From CAYMUC01 sp964471865 (GTDB lineage: Bacteria; Actinomycetota; Acidimicrobiia; Acidimicrobiales; Ilumatobacteraceae), in the NCBI GenBank assembly GCA_964471865.1, contig CAYYHU010000005.1, forward strand, positions 1-64,000: a stretch of DNA of 64,000 bases. The letters run 5' to 3'. The position numbers and the translations under genes are program-made. Under the pieces are notes generated by a model. The model saw only the letters and a program-made list of their open reading frames with translations, made no database searches and was not told where the DNA came from. This document shows, piece by piece, positions 1 through 8,854 of this stretch; positions within the stretch are counted from its first letter, which is position 1; each line of letters begins with the position of its first letter.

Positions 1-607
1 CGCCGCAGCGGGCTCCTTCGAGTCGGGCGACACCGACTCCACTATTTCGGCTGCGCAACTGGTCGTAGCGGGCGAGCAACGAATCATCGATGTTGCGTCG
101 GGCTTCATCGCGGCGTCGAAGCACATCGTCACGCTCCGAGGTCAGGTGATCGCGTGCCTCGGCCAGGGCCGCAGCGGCATCCCGTTCGCGCGACTCGAGC
201 TCGTCGACGCTCGCCTCGATGGCGATTCGATCGGCTTCCAAGGTCTCGAGTACCGTCAAGGCTTCGAGACCCAGATCATCGAGTTCGTTGCGACGCTGTG
301 CAAGCTGATCGATCTCATGCTGAAGCGCTTCGGCCTCTCGGACCACGACGACGTTGCGTAGCTGACCTTCGAGCCGCTGCCGACTCACGGCGATCTCAGC
401 GGTCTCGGCTTCGACGCGTGCCACCTGGTTCTCGGCCTCGGCCGTGCGTCGAGTGTTGTCCTGGCGTCGAGCGACCGCGGCCGACAACTCGCTGCGAATC
501 TGGTCGTGGATCTCGAGTTCGGGCGGACGTTCGATCGTGCGGGTGAGCCGATCGAGATCGAGATCGAGTTCTTGGACCTGGAGCAGCGCTTCACCCACAG
601 CGCTCAT
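1..607 (-). CDS. C4-type zinc-ribbon coiled-coil protein (DUF164/CdsZ-like), C-terminus beyond window
   Basis: Partial gene running off the left edge; at least 202 residues are visible. Translation of the minus strand starts MSAVGEALLQVQELDLDLDR and is almost all charged heptad-like helix, predicting a long coiled coil. The last visible residues read RNSGVGVARLEGARCGG, the conserved lead-in to the C4 zinc ribbon of this family; the zinc ligands themselves lie mostly outside the window. Family members are thought to be regulatory or nucleic-acid-associated proteins, but the function here is not established. The ATG overlaps the TGA of the upstream PBP gene by 4 nt (ATGA), so it is probably translationally coupled to it. 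Confidence 0.85.
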   Translation of the reverse strand, partial: MSAVGEALLQVQELDLDLDRLTRTIERPPELEIHDQIRSELSAAVARRQDNTRRTAEAENQVARVEAETAEIAVSRQRLEGQLRNVVVVREAEALQHEIDQLAQRRNELDDLGLEALTVLETLEADRIAIEASVDELESRERDAAAALAEARDHLTSERDDVLRRRDEARRNIDDSLLARYDQLRSRNSGVGVARLEGARCG

Positions 608-2970
608 CGTGCCACGTCCGTGGGTCCCGGCTCGACGATGACCCCGGCAAGTCCGGTCTCGCAGTCGAACACCACCACACCATCAGGGGCGATCGAGGGC
701 AAAGGCGCGTTCGGTGAGAGGTTGTCGGGAGGAATGGTGGTGCCCGAGTCGAGGATCTGCACCCGCGGCAACGTCGTGGTGGTGGTCGTCGGAGTCGTGG
801 GCCCCACCGGTGTCGGTTGCGAAATCGTCACCGATGGCCCCTCCCCTGGCACCGTCGTCGTGGTTGTCGTGGTCGTTGTCGTCGTCGTGGTGGTCGTGGT
901 TGTCGTCGTCGTCGAGGTCCCGGTGGCGACCTCGGGCACGGTTCCCGACAGCACTCCGGCCAGGCATTCGTTACCCGGCAGATACAGCCGAGCGGCCGCC
1001 CGAGTTTCGGCAGGTGGCGCATCCCAGTCGAGAGGTTCGAGACCCTCATGGGCGGCGTCCATATAGGCCTTCCAGATCGCGGCGGGGAAGGTCCCGCCTT
1101 GCACCCGTCCGACACCGGCAGCGACGAATTCGGGAATGTTGATCATCGGGGTGTAGGCGCGGGGGTCTCCCACCCAGACCGCCGTGGTCAACTGGGGTGT
1201 CGAACCCACGAACCAGGCATTGGTGTTGTTGTCCTGGGTACCGGTCTTACCTGCTGCGGGTCGGCCATCAGCGAGCGCATGACGACGGGCGGTGCCTCGG
1301 GTGAGGACGCCTTTGAGAATGTCGACGGTGGTCGCGGCGGTGTCGACGGAGAGTTCCTGAGATCCCTCGGGCTGGTGTCGATACAGGATGCGACCCTCGG
1401 CGTCTTCGATGCGCTCCACCAGATACGGCTGATGATGGAACCCGCCGTTGGCGATGGTCTGCATGCCCGCCGCCATGTCCAACGGGCTCATCTCGTTTGC
1501 TCCGGTCGCATAACTCGCGAACGGCTGGATCTGGAACGGACGCGACGCGCTGCCGTCGACGACGGGGTCGCCGGTCAGATACGGCGACGCTGCGATGCGA
1601 TACGTCGTATCGACCACCCGGTAGAGGCCCACGATCTGAGACAGCCGAGCGAACGCGCAGTTGATCGACGCCCAGGTCTGCTCGGCGAGTGTCGAGGTGG
1701 GACGGCTCACTCCCCCGGTGATCTCGAAGGGTTCGCTTGGATTGTCGGGATTGGGCAGGGTGCAGGGTCGGGTGCCGTCGATCAGATCAGAGGCCTGGGC
1801 GCCAGCTTCGATCGCGGCGGCGAGGATGAAGATCTTGATGCTGGATCCGGTCTGGCGCCGTCGCAGCGCCAGGTTCACCTCGTTGTAGCCGGCGCGGAAT
1901 CCCGAACCGCCCACCATGGCGCGCACGGCGCCACTCGAGGTGTCCAGGGACAACAATGCCGCTTCGATCCCGGCAGTGTTGAACGGCAACTGGTCGTCAC
2001 GTGCCGCCTCGGCATCGGCTTGTAGGTCGGGGTCCAGAGTCGTGTAGATCCGAATTCCGCTGCGGAACAAACGGTTGTAACGGTCCTCATAGGTGTCTCC
2101 GAGGATCGGAGAACGGTTCAACAAGTAGTCCTTGACCGCCTCGGTGAAATAGGTACGAGGCAGCGCTCGTTCGTTGACGACACGCACCTGTTCCGGAATC
2201 GGCCACTCCTCGGCGAGTACCGCGGCCTCGTCGGCATCGAGAAGGTCTTCGTCCACGAGGCGGTCGAGCACTTCGACGAACCGACGGCGCGACTGATCGG
2301 GACGTCGAATCGGGTCGTACGTGGAGGGCGCCTGCACCAACCCGGCGAGGAATGCACCTTCGATCACATCGAGTTCCGACGCGGACTTTCCGAAATACGT
2401 CTCGGCGGCCGCCGCGATTCCATAGGAGTTGTTGCCGAAAAACACCGTGTTGAGGTAGCGCTCGAGGATTTCCTCTTTGGACATGATCCGTTCGAGTAGC
2501 ACGGCATATCTGGCCTGGAGCAACTTGTACCGACCGTCGCGTTCGAGCCCTGCGAGCATGTCGTTCTTGACCACTTGCTGGGTGATCGTGGAGGCCCCTT
2601 GACGGATGCCTCCGGTCTGGAAGTTCGACAACAGCGCTCGCACCAGCGCCCGCAGGTTCACACCATCATGGACGAAGAATTCGACGTCTTCGACGGCGAG
2701 CAGCGCCGAGATCACCTCGGGAGGAATCTCGTCGTAGGTGACCGGCTGGCTGTTTTCGAGCTGCAACACCCCGATCTCGTTGCCCTGAGCGTCATAGAGA
2801 TAACTGCGTTGCGCGAGCGCCACGAACTCGGGAAGTTCGACGGCGGTCTCGTCATGAGCATTGAGCCCGGCCCACACCTGGGGAGCGACACCCACGACGA
2901 CACCAGCGACCAGGAGCGCACCCGCCAGGATGGTCACGGCGAGTCGGAAAGGCCAGGTGAGGTAGCGCAC
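604..2970 (-). CDS. Class A penicillin-binding protein (transglycosylase/transpeptidase, PBP1A type)
   Basis: Bifunctional peptidoglycan synthase, membrane anchored with domains outside the cell membrane. An N-terminal hydrophobic segment (LAVTILAGALLVAGVVVGVA) is followed by a GT51 glycosyltransferase domain with EDVEFFVHDGVN and QGASTITQQ. The transpeptidase domain shows the three motifs SSIK (active-site Ser), SIN and KTGT. The C-terminal tail is disordered and contains 20 consecutive Thr. Start choice: an ATG exists at 3021, but a TACCGT hexamer at 2980-2985 lies 9 nt before GTG 2970, matching the leaderless pattern seen elsewhere in the window and placing the start just before the anchor (MRYLTWPFRL). 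The gene is divergent from the F420-type oxidoreductase at 3057 and overlaps the zinc-ribbon gene by 4 nt. Confidence 0.92.
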   Translation of the reverse strand: MRYLTWPFRLAVTILAGALLVAGVVVGVAPQVWAGLNAHDETAVELPEFVALAQRSYLYDAQGNEIGVLQLENSQPVTYDEIPPEVISALLAVEDVEFFVHDGVNLRALVRALLSNFQTGGIRQGASTITQQVVKNDMLAGLERDGRYKLLQARYAVLLERIMSKEEILERYLNTVFFGNNSYGIAAAAETYFGKSASELDVIEGAFLAGLVQAPSTYDPIRRPDQSRRRFVEVLDRLVDEDLLDADEAAVLAEEWPIPEQVRVVNERALPRTYFTEAVKDYLLNRSPILGDTYEDRYNRLFRSGIRIYTTLDPDLQADAEAARDDQLPFNTAGIEAALLSLDTSSGAVRAMVGGSGFRAGYNEVNLALRRRQTGSSIKIFILAAAIEAGAQASDLIDGTRPCTLPNPDNPSEPFEITGGVSRPTSTLAEQTWASINCAFARLSQIVGLYRVVDTTYRIAASPYLTGDPVVDGSASRPFQIQPFASYATGANEMSPLDMAAGMQTIANGGFHHQPYLVERIEDAEGRILYRHQPEGSQELSVDTAATTVDILKGVLTRGTARRHALADGRPAAGKTGTQDNNTNAWFVGSTPQLTTAVWVGDPRAYTPMINIPEFVAAGVGRVQGGTFPAAIWKAYMDAAHEGLEPLDWDAPPAETRAAARLYLPGNECLAGVLSGTVPEVATGTSTTTTTTTTTTTTTTTTTTTTVPGEGPSVTISQPTPVGPTTPTTTTTTLPRVQILDSGTTIPPDNLSPNAPLPSIAPDGVVVFDCETGLAGVIVEPGPTDVAR
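853..912 (-). repeat. 20-residue poly-threonine tract in the PBP tail
   Basis: Sixty nucleotides of ACN codons (mixed ACG, ACC, ACA) encode 20 uninterrupted Thr; a shorter Thr-rich stretch (PTTPTTTTTTLP) follows. Codons are mixed, so this is selection for Thr rather than a pure microsatellite. Such Thr-rich linkers are common in extracytoplasmic proteins of actinobacteria and may be O-glycosylated wall spacers (inference). Confidence 0.9.
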
Positions 2971-3043
2971 GACTCCCCCACGGTATCCAGCGCCACTCGC
3001 GTGTGGGTGGCAGGGGCTCATGGGAGCGTTCGGATCGGGCGGC

Positions 3044-3049
3044 TACGCT
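3044..3049 (+). promoter_or_regulatory. Putative -10 (TACGCT) for leaderless F420-type oxidoreductase mRNA
   Basis: TACGCT lies exactly 7 nt before GTG 3057 (10 nt before ATG 3060). The spacing matches other genes in this window and favours the GTG start. Confidence 0.5.
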
Positions 3050-3056
3050 GCGCCAG

Positions 3057-4010
3057 GTGATGTCAGGTCCCGATGTGCCGACCCGACCGTTCCGTTTCGG
3101 GGTGCAGGCCAACCATGCCGCCGATGCCTCCGGATGGCGTGATCTGGCCCGTCGCAGCGAGGACCTCGGCTACTCGGTGTTGACGATGCCGGACCATTTC
3201 ACCGAGCAGTTCGCCCCGATTCCGGCCCTGATGGCCGCCGCTGACGCCACCACCACCTTGAGGGTGGGAGCCTTGGTCTGGGACAACGATTATCGCCATC
3301 CCACCGTGCTCGCGAAAGAGCTCGCCACCGTCGATCTGTTGTCCCACGGCCGCGTCGAGATCGGTCTCGGAGCCGGATGGATGACGAGCGACTACGACCA
3401 GACCGGAATTCCCCTCGATTCGCCCGGGGTTCGTATCGACCGCATGGTGGAGGGCCTGAGCATCATTCGCCAAGCGTTTGCATCCGGACCCTTCGATCAC
3501 CACGGCGAGCACTACCGCGTCACCGGCTACGAGGGGTGGCCCAAGCCGGTGCAGCAGCCGGCCCCTCCGGTGCTGATCGGTGGCGGCGGTCCGCGCATGG
3601 TGCGCGTGGCAGCCCGTCACGCCGACATCGTGGGGATCAACCCGACGATGACGGCAGGCGTCGTCGGACCCGAGGCGATCGCATCGATGACGGCAGAGGC
3701 CGTCGATTCCAAGGTCGAGATGGCCCGCGAAGCCGCCGGGGATCGCCTCACCACGATCGAGTGGAATCTGCGAGCCTTTCTCGTCAACGTCACCGATGAT
3801 GCCGACTCGGCGATCGCGGGTCTGTCCTCGGCGATGGGGGTCACCGAGGAGATGGTGCGGTGCTCACCCTTCGCGTTGATCGGCCCCCCGGCCAAACTCG
3901 TCGAGGATCTGCTCGACCGCCGCGAACGCTGGGGTTTTTCCTATGTGATCGTCGGAGCCGAGGACGTCGACTCCTTCGCTCCCGTCGTAGCGGAGTTGGC
4001 GGGCCGATGA
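3057..4010 (+). CDS. LLM class F420-dependent oxidoreductase
   Basis: 317-residue luciferase-like TIM-barrel flavin/F420 enzyme. Typical motifs are RFGVQANHA at the N-terminus, GYSVLTMPDHF, TTLRVGALV, and HGRVEIGLGAGW. Relatives use reduced coenzyme F420 rather than FMN; the substrate cannot be deduced. The start is either GTG 3057 or the adjacent ATG 3060. The stop overlaps the next gene's ATG by 4 nt, so the pair is one transcript and the two enzymes may act in one oxidoreductive route. Confidence 0.88.
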   Translation: MMSGPDVPTRPFRFGVQANHAADASGWRDLARRSEDLGYSVLTMPDHFTEQFAPIPALMAAADATTTLRVGALVWDNDYRHPTVLAKELATVDLLSHGRVEIGLGAGWMTSDYDQTGIPLDSPGVRIDRMVEGLSIIRQAFASGPFDHHGEHYRVTGYEGWPKPVQQPAPPVLIGGGGPRMVRVAARHADIVGINPTMTAGVVGPEAIASMTAEAVDSKVEMAREAAGDRLTTIEWNLRAFLVNVTDDADSAIAGLSSAMGVTEEMVRCSPFALIGPPAKLVEDLLDRRERWGFSYVIVGAEDVDSFAPVVAELAGR

Positions 4011-5041
4011 AGCGACGCGTCGCCTTGTGTGGTGCCGGAATGGTCGCCGGCGCCCATGCTCTGGCGGCGAAAAATGTGGGACTCGACGTAGTGGCGGTGG
4101 CGTCGCGTCGGGCTGAACGGGCCCAGCAGGCTGCAAGTCAGGTCGGGGCGCGGGCAGTCACCTATGAGGACTTGCCAGCGGGCGCGGATCTCGTGGTGAT
4201 CGCCACCCCTCCATCGCGCCATGCTCCCGACGCGCTCGAACTCTTGCCACTCGGGGTGGGGGTTCTCGTGGAGAAGCCCTTCGCGCACACCCTGGCCCAA
4301 GCCGATGAACTCGTCGTCGCTGCTGAAGATGCCGGACATCGGCTCTGTTACGGCGAGAACCTCGCTCACGCCCCCGTGGTGGTCGCGATGCTGCGTCACG
4401 CTCGCCGTCTCGACAATGCCACCATGATCGAGGTCCGAGCCCTTCAAGGGATACCGACCTGGGGCGAGTTCACCACCGATCAGTGGGGTGGAGGAGCTCT
4501 GTTCGACCTCGGCGCTCATCCGGTTGCATTGGCCCTGTTGCTGGGAACCGCAGCCCACGGTGGGGCGGTCACCTCGGTGACCGCCCGGGTCGAAGGCGGA
4601 GCGGGCCATGCCACCGATGAGTACGGCGAGGTCACGATCGGATTCGCATCAGGGCTGACGGCCCGGGTCGTGGCGAGTTGGCGGCATCAGGGCGCTCCGG
4701 TGTGGGATGCCCAGGTCGCAGGCCCCTGCGACGTGGTGCGCTGTGAGATCCTGCCCACTGCCGAGTTGAGTATCAATGGTGACGTGGTGTCGAGTTCGTC
4801 CATGCCCACCGATGGTGCCGCCGGGGTCGACGCGCTCGGGTTCACCGAGCAGCTGCGAAGCTTCGCCGAAGATCTCGCCGAGCGGCGTCGTCCAGCCATC
4901 GATGCCGATTTCGGTCGTCAGGTACTCGAGGTGATCTGTGCTGCGTACGCCTCGGACCGTGATGGGGGCGCCGAGGTTGCGATCCCCTTCACCGGCGCCC
5001 GGCACCTTTCCCCTCTCGAGATCTGGCGCCTCGGCCGTTGA
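4007..5041 (+). CDS. Gfo/Idh/MocA family oxidoreductase
   Basis: 344 residues. An N-terminal Rossmann fold begins RRVALCGAGMVAGAHALAA and contains the EKPFAHT motif typical of Gfo/Idh/MocA sugar or inositol dehydrogenases (conserved EKP lysine). The C-terminal alpha/beta substrate domain includes GGGALFDLGAHPV with the conserved GG..D.G.H motif. Likely an NAD(P)-dependent dehydrogenase of a sugar-like or cyclic polyol substrate; the exact substrate is unknown. Start ATG 4007 overlaps the preceding stop (ATGA). It converges on the LIC12192-like gene, with 96 nt between their stops and no clear terminator hairpin. Confidence 0.88.
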   Translation: MKRRVALCGAGMVAGAHALAAKNVGLDVVAVASRRAERAQQAASQVGARAVTYEDLPAGADLVVIATPPSRHAPDALELLPLGVGVLVEKPFAHTLAQADELVVAAEDAGHRLCYGENLAHAPVVVAMLRHARRLDNATMIEVRALQGIPTWGEFTTDQWGGGALFDLGAHPVALALLLGTAAHGGAVTSVTARVEGGAGHATDEYGEVTIGFASGLTARVVASWRHQGAPVWDAQVAGPCDVVRCEILPTAELSINGDVVSSSSMPTDGAAGVDALGFTEQLRSFAEDLAERRRPAIDADFGRQVLEVICAAYASDRDGGAEVAIPFTGARHLSPLEIWRLGR

Positions 5042-5137
5042 TGCCCGCCTCGGTCAGGTCTTAGCGAACTCCTCGCTTGGGGGTCCTCGAGTCTCATGGC
5101 GCTGGGTGGTCGACTCGGTGGCAGCGGTTGCAGTCGG

Positions 5138-5542
5138 TCACGGAGGCGACCATCGCAATCCATCCACGAACCGGCGCAGCACCAGAACATCACGTAGCGA
5201 GTCGATCTGGGCGTGATCGGTGAGGCGGATGCCCTCGAGAGCGAAATGGATCTCACCGCCGGAGTCGACGATTCGGGTGAGGATTCCGTCGGATTGGGCG
5301 GCATCCAGGGGGAAGGCGTCGAGACCGTACGCGACGACACCCTCGATACCGCTTGGCGCTTCGATCTCCGCGACGACATCGTCGAGGGCGGTCCAACGTC
5401 CCGGCATCGCGACCTCGGTGGCCGCCAGTCGGTACTGGTGACCATGGCGATGGCAGTAATCACGCAACACTGCGTTCTGGACGCTGTGGGGCACAGATGC
5501 CAATGCGTCCCGTTGGTTGACGTAGCCGCGAAGAATGCTCAC
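5138..5542 (-). CDS. Sporadic carbohydrate cluster protein, LIC12192 family
   Basis: 134 residues, matched by recall to the LIC12192 family: ILRGYVNQRDALASVPHSVQN, then RDYCHRHGHQYRLAATEVAMPG, then GVVAYGLDAFPLD and GEIHFALEGI. Family members occur sporadically in surface-polysaccharide clusters, first noted in Leptospira, and their biochemical role is unknown. The gene starts with GTG 5542, whose bases overlap the TGA of the upstream 2OG-Fe(II) oxygenase gene (GTGA). That partner is the usual neighbour of this family, which supports both calls. No glycosyltransferase is adjacent here. Confidence 0.8.
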   Translation of the reverse strand: MSILRGYVNQRDALASVPHSVQNAVLRDYCHRHGHQYRLAATEVAMPGRWTALDDVVAEIEAPSGIEGVVAYGLDAFPLDAAQSDGILTRIVDSGGEIHFALEGIRLTDHAQIDSLRDVLVLRRFVDGLRWSPP

Positions 5543-6333
5543 CCGACACCATGGTGGCGATACCCGAGTGCCACCCGGGTGACGGGTGACAGCCCGACAG
5601 GTTCGAAGTAGTCGCCGAGACCTTTGTCGCCGTAGGGGCTGAACACCGCTTTGAACCGACAGTTGAAGGACCATCGGGTAGCGGGCTCCTCATTGGGTCG
5701 ACTGCCGTGGACCAAACCTGGATCGAACATGACGACGTCTCCATAGTCGACTTCGACCCAGGTGACCGCCGAGGCGATCTGTGCAAATAACGACTCGGCA
5801 TCGGGTCGTTCCCGGCGAGCCAGATCCCGTCTCAACACCGCGTCGGCGGGGCGCTCGAGCGCATACATCGCCTGAGTGCGTCGACAACTCACCAACGGCA
5901 CCCATACCACCACCTCGAAGGGTGAATGGCCCGACCAGGTATCAGCATGAACCGGGAGGGCTTCAGCTCCGGCCCCACTGAGATGAACCGACACATTAGG
6001 ACGTCGCTGCACTGCGAGTTCGGGCCCGATCAGCTCGTCGAGAAACGGTCTCGCCACCGCATGGAGTCCCCGCCGAACTTCGGGTTGATGGCCCAATCGG
6101 GCCATCAGAGCCACTTTGAGATCGTTGAGTTGGGTGAGGTCGATCCGGTGGTGAATGGTTTCTAGCCAGTGATCGTGATCGGCGACGTCGACGGGAGGCT
6201 CTTCACCGATCAGTCGAGCCGCGGTGATCACGACCCGTTCGCGCAGTTCGGCGAGTGCCTCGGGATCGGCAACCGGGCGGCTGACGAGGCCTCGGCGTAG
6301 GTAGTCCTCGCTCACCGTCCTCGCCACACCCAC
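5539..6333 (-). CDS. Sporadic carbohydrate cluster 2OG-Fe(II) oxygenase
   Basis: 264 residues of the phytanoyl-CoA-dioxygenase-like fold. The iron facial triad is visible as PVHADTWSGHSPFEVVVW (HxD) and the distal HGSRPN, followed by RWSFNCRFK, which probably holds the 2-oxoglutarate-binding Arg. The protein resembles the oxygenase family paired with LIC12192 proteins and probably oxidises a sugar or sugar-nucleotide (inference). The start ATG 6333 is the longest plausible; a slightly downstream GTG (VSEDYLRRG) is possible. Translationally coupled to the LIC12192-family gene. Confidence 0.82.
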   Translation of the reverse strand: MGVARTVSEDYLRRGLVSRPVADPEALAELRERVVITAARLIGEEPPVDVADHDHWLETIHHRIDLTQLNDLKVALMARLGHQPEVRRGLHAVARPFLDELIGPELAVQRRPNVSVHLSGAGAEALPVHADTWSGHSPFEVVVWVPLVSCRRTQAMYALERPADAVLRRDLARRERPDAESLFAQIASAVTWVEVDYGDVVMFDPGLVHGSRPNEEPATRWSFNCRFKAVFSPYGDKGLGDYFEPVGLSPVTRVALGYRHHGVG

Positions 6334-6455
6334 TCCGGCAGTGTTGGCGATCTCGCCACACCGACATCAGGGCCGGGCGAATCAGCCGAGCCAGGACCTA
6401 GGACCGCACCCGGTCCTAGTCGTTGCGGCGACCGCAACCCTGGGACTCGCTCGCG

Positions 6456-6461
6456 TACCGT
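6456..6461 (+). promoter_or_regulatory. Putative -10 (TACCGT) for leaderless D-amino-acid oxidase mRNA
   Basis: TACCGT followed by 6 nt and then ATG 6468. No Shine-Dalgarno sequence lies between them. Confidence 0.5.
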
Positions 6462-6467
6462 GACGTC

Positions 6468-7430
6468 ATGGACGTGACCGTCATCGGCGCCGGAGTGAGC
6501 GGCCTCACGACCGCCGTCGCTCTGTCTCAGTCTGGCCACCGGGTGAGCATCCGCGCCGCCGCCCCTTTCACCGACACGGTGTCGCGGGTTGCGGCAGCTG
6601 TCTGGACGATCACCGACACCCCGCCGACGCTCCGCACCCGGGCCTGGGCGCTCACCAGTCGCGAGCACTTCGCAGCCTGGGCCACCGTTTCCGACTCGGG
6701 CGTCATGGCGTGTGTCCAGATCGAACTCGAACGCCTCCCACGAGAACCCTCCTGGTGGGAGACCACCCCCTGGGTCCGCCGCCTTGAGGCATCCGAGGTA
6801 CCGCCCGGGTACTCGTCGGCTTTACGCATCGAGGGCTTCACGATCGATCCCGGCCGGTACCTGCCCCGCCTGATGGCCATGTTGGATGCGAACGGGGTCG
6901 AGATCCTCACGCAGCAGGTGCCAACGATCGACGATGTTCCAGGAGAGGTCGTGGTCAACTGCGCCGGTCTCGGCGCCGCCCGGTTGGTGCGGGACTCGGC
7001 GATGTTTCCGATTCTTGGGCAGGTCGTCGTGGTGGAGGATCCTGGACTTGATATCGCGGTTGCGGACGAGTCCGATCCCGACCACATCACGTATGCCTAT
7101 CCGCGATCGGGCGAGGTCGTCCTGGGCGGTCTTCGCACTGCGGGTGTGCTGCGTCCTGACGACTCCGAACCGCCCGACCCCGACCCCGAACTGAGCCAAC
7201 GCATCCTGGACGATGCCATAGCGGTCGAACCCCGCCTCGCCGGCGCCCGGGTACGAACGGTACGAGTCGGCGAACGTCCAGGACGACCCGAGGTCCGAGT
7301 CGAAGCGGACCGAACCAGTGATGGCCGGCCCCTGGTTCACAACTACGGCCACAGCGGTGTCGGGTACGTGTTGTCGTGGGGATGTGCCCTTGAGGTCGCG
7401 GATCTGATCGCCGCATCGGCCGACACCTGA
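6468..7430 (+). CDS. FAD-dependent D-amino-acid oxidase
   Basis: 320 residues, close to the usual size of bacterial DAAO. The N-terminal dinucleotide motif is VIGAGVSGLTTAVAL; the C-terminal part shows YPRSGEVVLGGLR, RVGERPGRPEVR and HNYGHSGVGYVLSWGCA, the conserved FAD/substrate region. Oxidatively deaminates D-amino acids to 2-oxo acids, ammonia and peroxide. Start ATG 6468 has a TACCGT hexamer 6 nt upstream. A broken second copy of its C-terminal half lies at 13853-14311, on the far side of a catabolic gene block. Confidence 0.9.
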   Translation: MDVTVIGAGVSGLTTAVALSQSGHRVSIRAAAPFTDTVSRVAAAVWTITDTPPTLRTRAWALTSREHFAAWATVSDSGVMACVQIELERLPREPSWWETTPWVRRLEASEVPPGYSSALRIEGFTIDPGRYLPRLMAMLDANGVEILTQQVPTIDDVPGEVVVNCAGLGAARLVRDSAMFPILGQVVVVEDPGLDIAVADESDPDHITYAYPRSGEVVLGGLRTAGVLRPDDSEPPDPDPELSQRILDDAIAVEPRLAGARVRTVRVGERPGRPEVRVEADRTSDGRPLVHNYGHSGVGYVLSWGCALEVADLIAASADT

Positions 7431-7954
7431 CCGCACAGCCGACACCGGCGACGGATGCCCGGGCGACGACCCCGACAGTCTCGAGAGTTTCGAGAAGGCG
7501 TCGAGGGATTGCCTAACGATATGCACACTGACGCGGACCCCGTGGGTTGGTTGACGGTTTCGTCCTCCAGGAGGAGGAATCAGAAAACGCCCGTCGGATT
7601 ATCGACCGAATTCAGCCGCTGTATCTGCCGATGCACCAGACGGCACCTCTGTCCGGCGGAGATCGCAAGATAATGCCGTGAGTCGATGTAGCCGAAAGGC
7701 CACACAGTTCGCCTGCGGTGCGGCGCAAGGTGGACCGATCCGTCTTGTGATCATCGATCATGCGCGCAACCGTTAGCGCCAGTGTCAGGGCGTCTCGCGA
7801 TGGGGGTCATGACCGCTCCCGTACGCCAGAGCTGAACCGATGGGCTGCCCTCACGAAGCAGCTCAGCCACAGCGGCTGATTGAACCCAGTCAGGGACGCA
7901 CGTGCGACCGACAGAGTGGAAGATTCCCGTCCAGCGCACCTGCCACTCCCGGAG
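7431..7954. other. Non-coding stretch of about 520 nt
   Basis: No convincing gene on either strand. Short open frames here have no recognisable family and no ribosome-binding site. A small perfect inverted repeat CCTCCAGGAGG occurs at 7564-7574 without a T-run. The stretch marks the left border of the catabolic block and may be decayed sequence. Confidence 0.6.
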
Positions 7955-8845
7955 TCAGCCAAGGCTCGGAGCGAGCGCCTCCAGGAGGTCCCATGCCGGG
8001 CCGCTATTTCGAGGATCGGCGGGCGCAGCGCCGATCTCGATGGCCGTAGCCCCTGCGTCGATGTGGGCGCGCATACGACTGGTGATGGTGTCGAGATCGC
8101 CCCAGGTGAAGCAGCTGTCGACGAGTCGATCGCTCCCGCCATCGCACCAGTCCTCCTCGGTAAAGCCGTTCGCCAGCCACCGCCGCTGGTACGCGGGGAG
8201 CGGGAGATAGATCGATAGCGCTCGACGCCCCGCTGCACGTCCGATTGCGGGATCCGTGGTCAGGCAGCAGGGCAGCACGACGTTGAGGGCCTTATCCGGG
8301 CCGAGCATCGCGCGGGCCTCGGCGGTGCGCTCCGGTGGTTGCATATACGTGTTGGCACCATCGGCGAGTTCGGCAGCAACCGCCATCATCTTCGGGCCGT
8401 GGGCAGCGAGATAGATCGGCACCTCCGGGACCCCAGAACGAGGTCGGAGGGGTACCTCACCGCGCATTGCGCTCAGGTATGCGCGGGTCTTCTCGACGGG
8501 GTCTTCCCAGGGCACACCACGCATCGTCGCGGCGATGGGGTGCGAGACGCCGAGCCCCTGGATGAAGCGACCATCGGACAGCTCCGACAACGTACGGGCT
8601 GCCTGCTCCGACGCGATGGCGTCGCGCCCATAGATGTGGGCGATACCAGATGCGACCTTGATCCGGGTGGTGTTGGCGAGGACGAAGGCCGCCGTAACGT
8701 AGATCTCACGCCCGAACATGTCGGTGAGCCAGAGTTCGGGGTAGCCAAGCGATTCGAGTCGCTGGGCGTAGGCCAACAACTCGGTCGGCGACATGGAGTC
8801 AGCTGCGGTCATGACACCGCGGACGGGGGAATTCTCGATGGCCAT
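7955..8845 (-). CDS. LLM class F420-dependent oxidoreductase
   Basis: 296 residues of luciferase-like TIM barrel: YAQRLESLGYPELWLTDMFG, TTRIKVASGIAHIYGRD, LSDGRFIQGLGVSHP. It resembles the TIGR03620-type F420 oxidoreductases. It is the last gene of a four-gene minus-strand run (ABM protein, dienelactone hydrolase, enoyl-CoA hydratase, this gene), 9 nt after the hydratase stop. The context suggests a reductive or oxidative step in degradation of a CoA-linked or ring substrate; the actual substrate is unknown. Confidence 0.87.
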   Translation of the reverse strand: MAIENSPVRGVMTAADSMSPTELLAYAQRLESLGYPELWLTDMFGREIYVTAAFVLANTTRIKVASGIAHIYGRDAIASEQAARTLSELSDGRFIQGLGVSHPIAATMRGVPWEDPVEKTRAYLSAMRGEVPLRPRSGVPEVPIYLAAHGPKMMAVAAELADGANTYMQPPERTAEARAMLGPDKALNVVLPCCLTTDPAIGRAAGRRALSIYLPLPAYQRRWLANGFTEEDWCDGGSDRLVDSCFTWGDLDTITSRMRAHIDAGATAIEIGAAPADPRNSGPAWDLLEALAPSLG

Positions 8846-8854
8846 GTCGTCTCC

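Noticed and set aside
506..1066. Valine-rich frame opposite the poly-Thr tract
   Set aside because: Val runs are the reverse complement of Thr codons in the PBP gene.
7564..7574. CCTCCAGGAGG inverted repeat as terminator
   Set aside because: Five-bp stem with one-base loop and no T-run.
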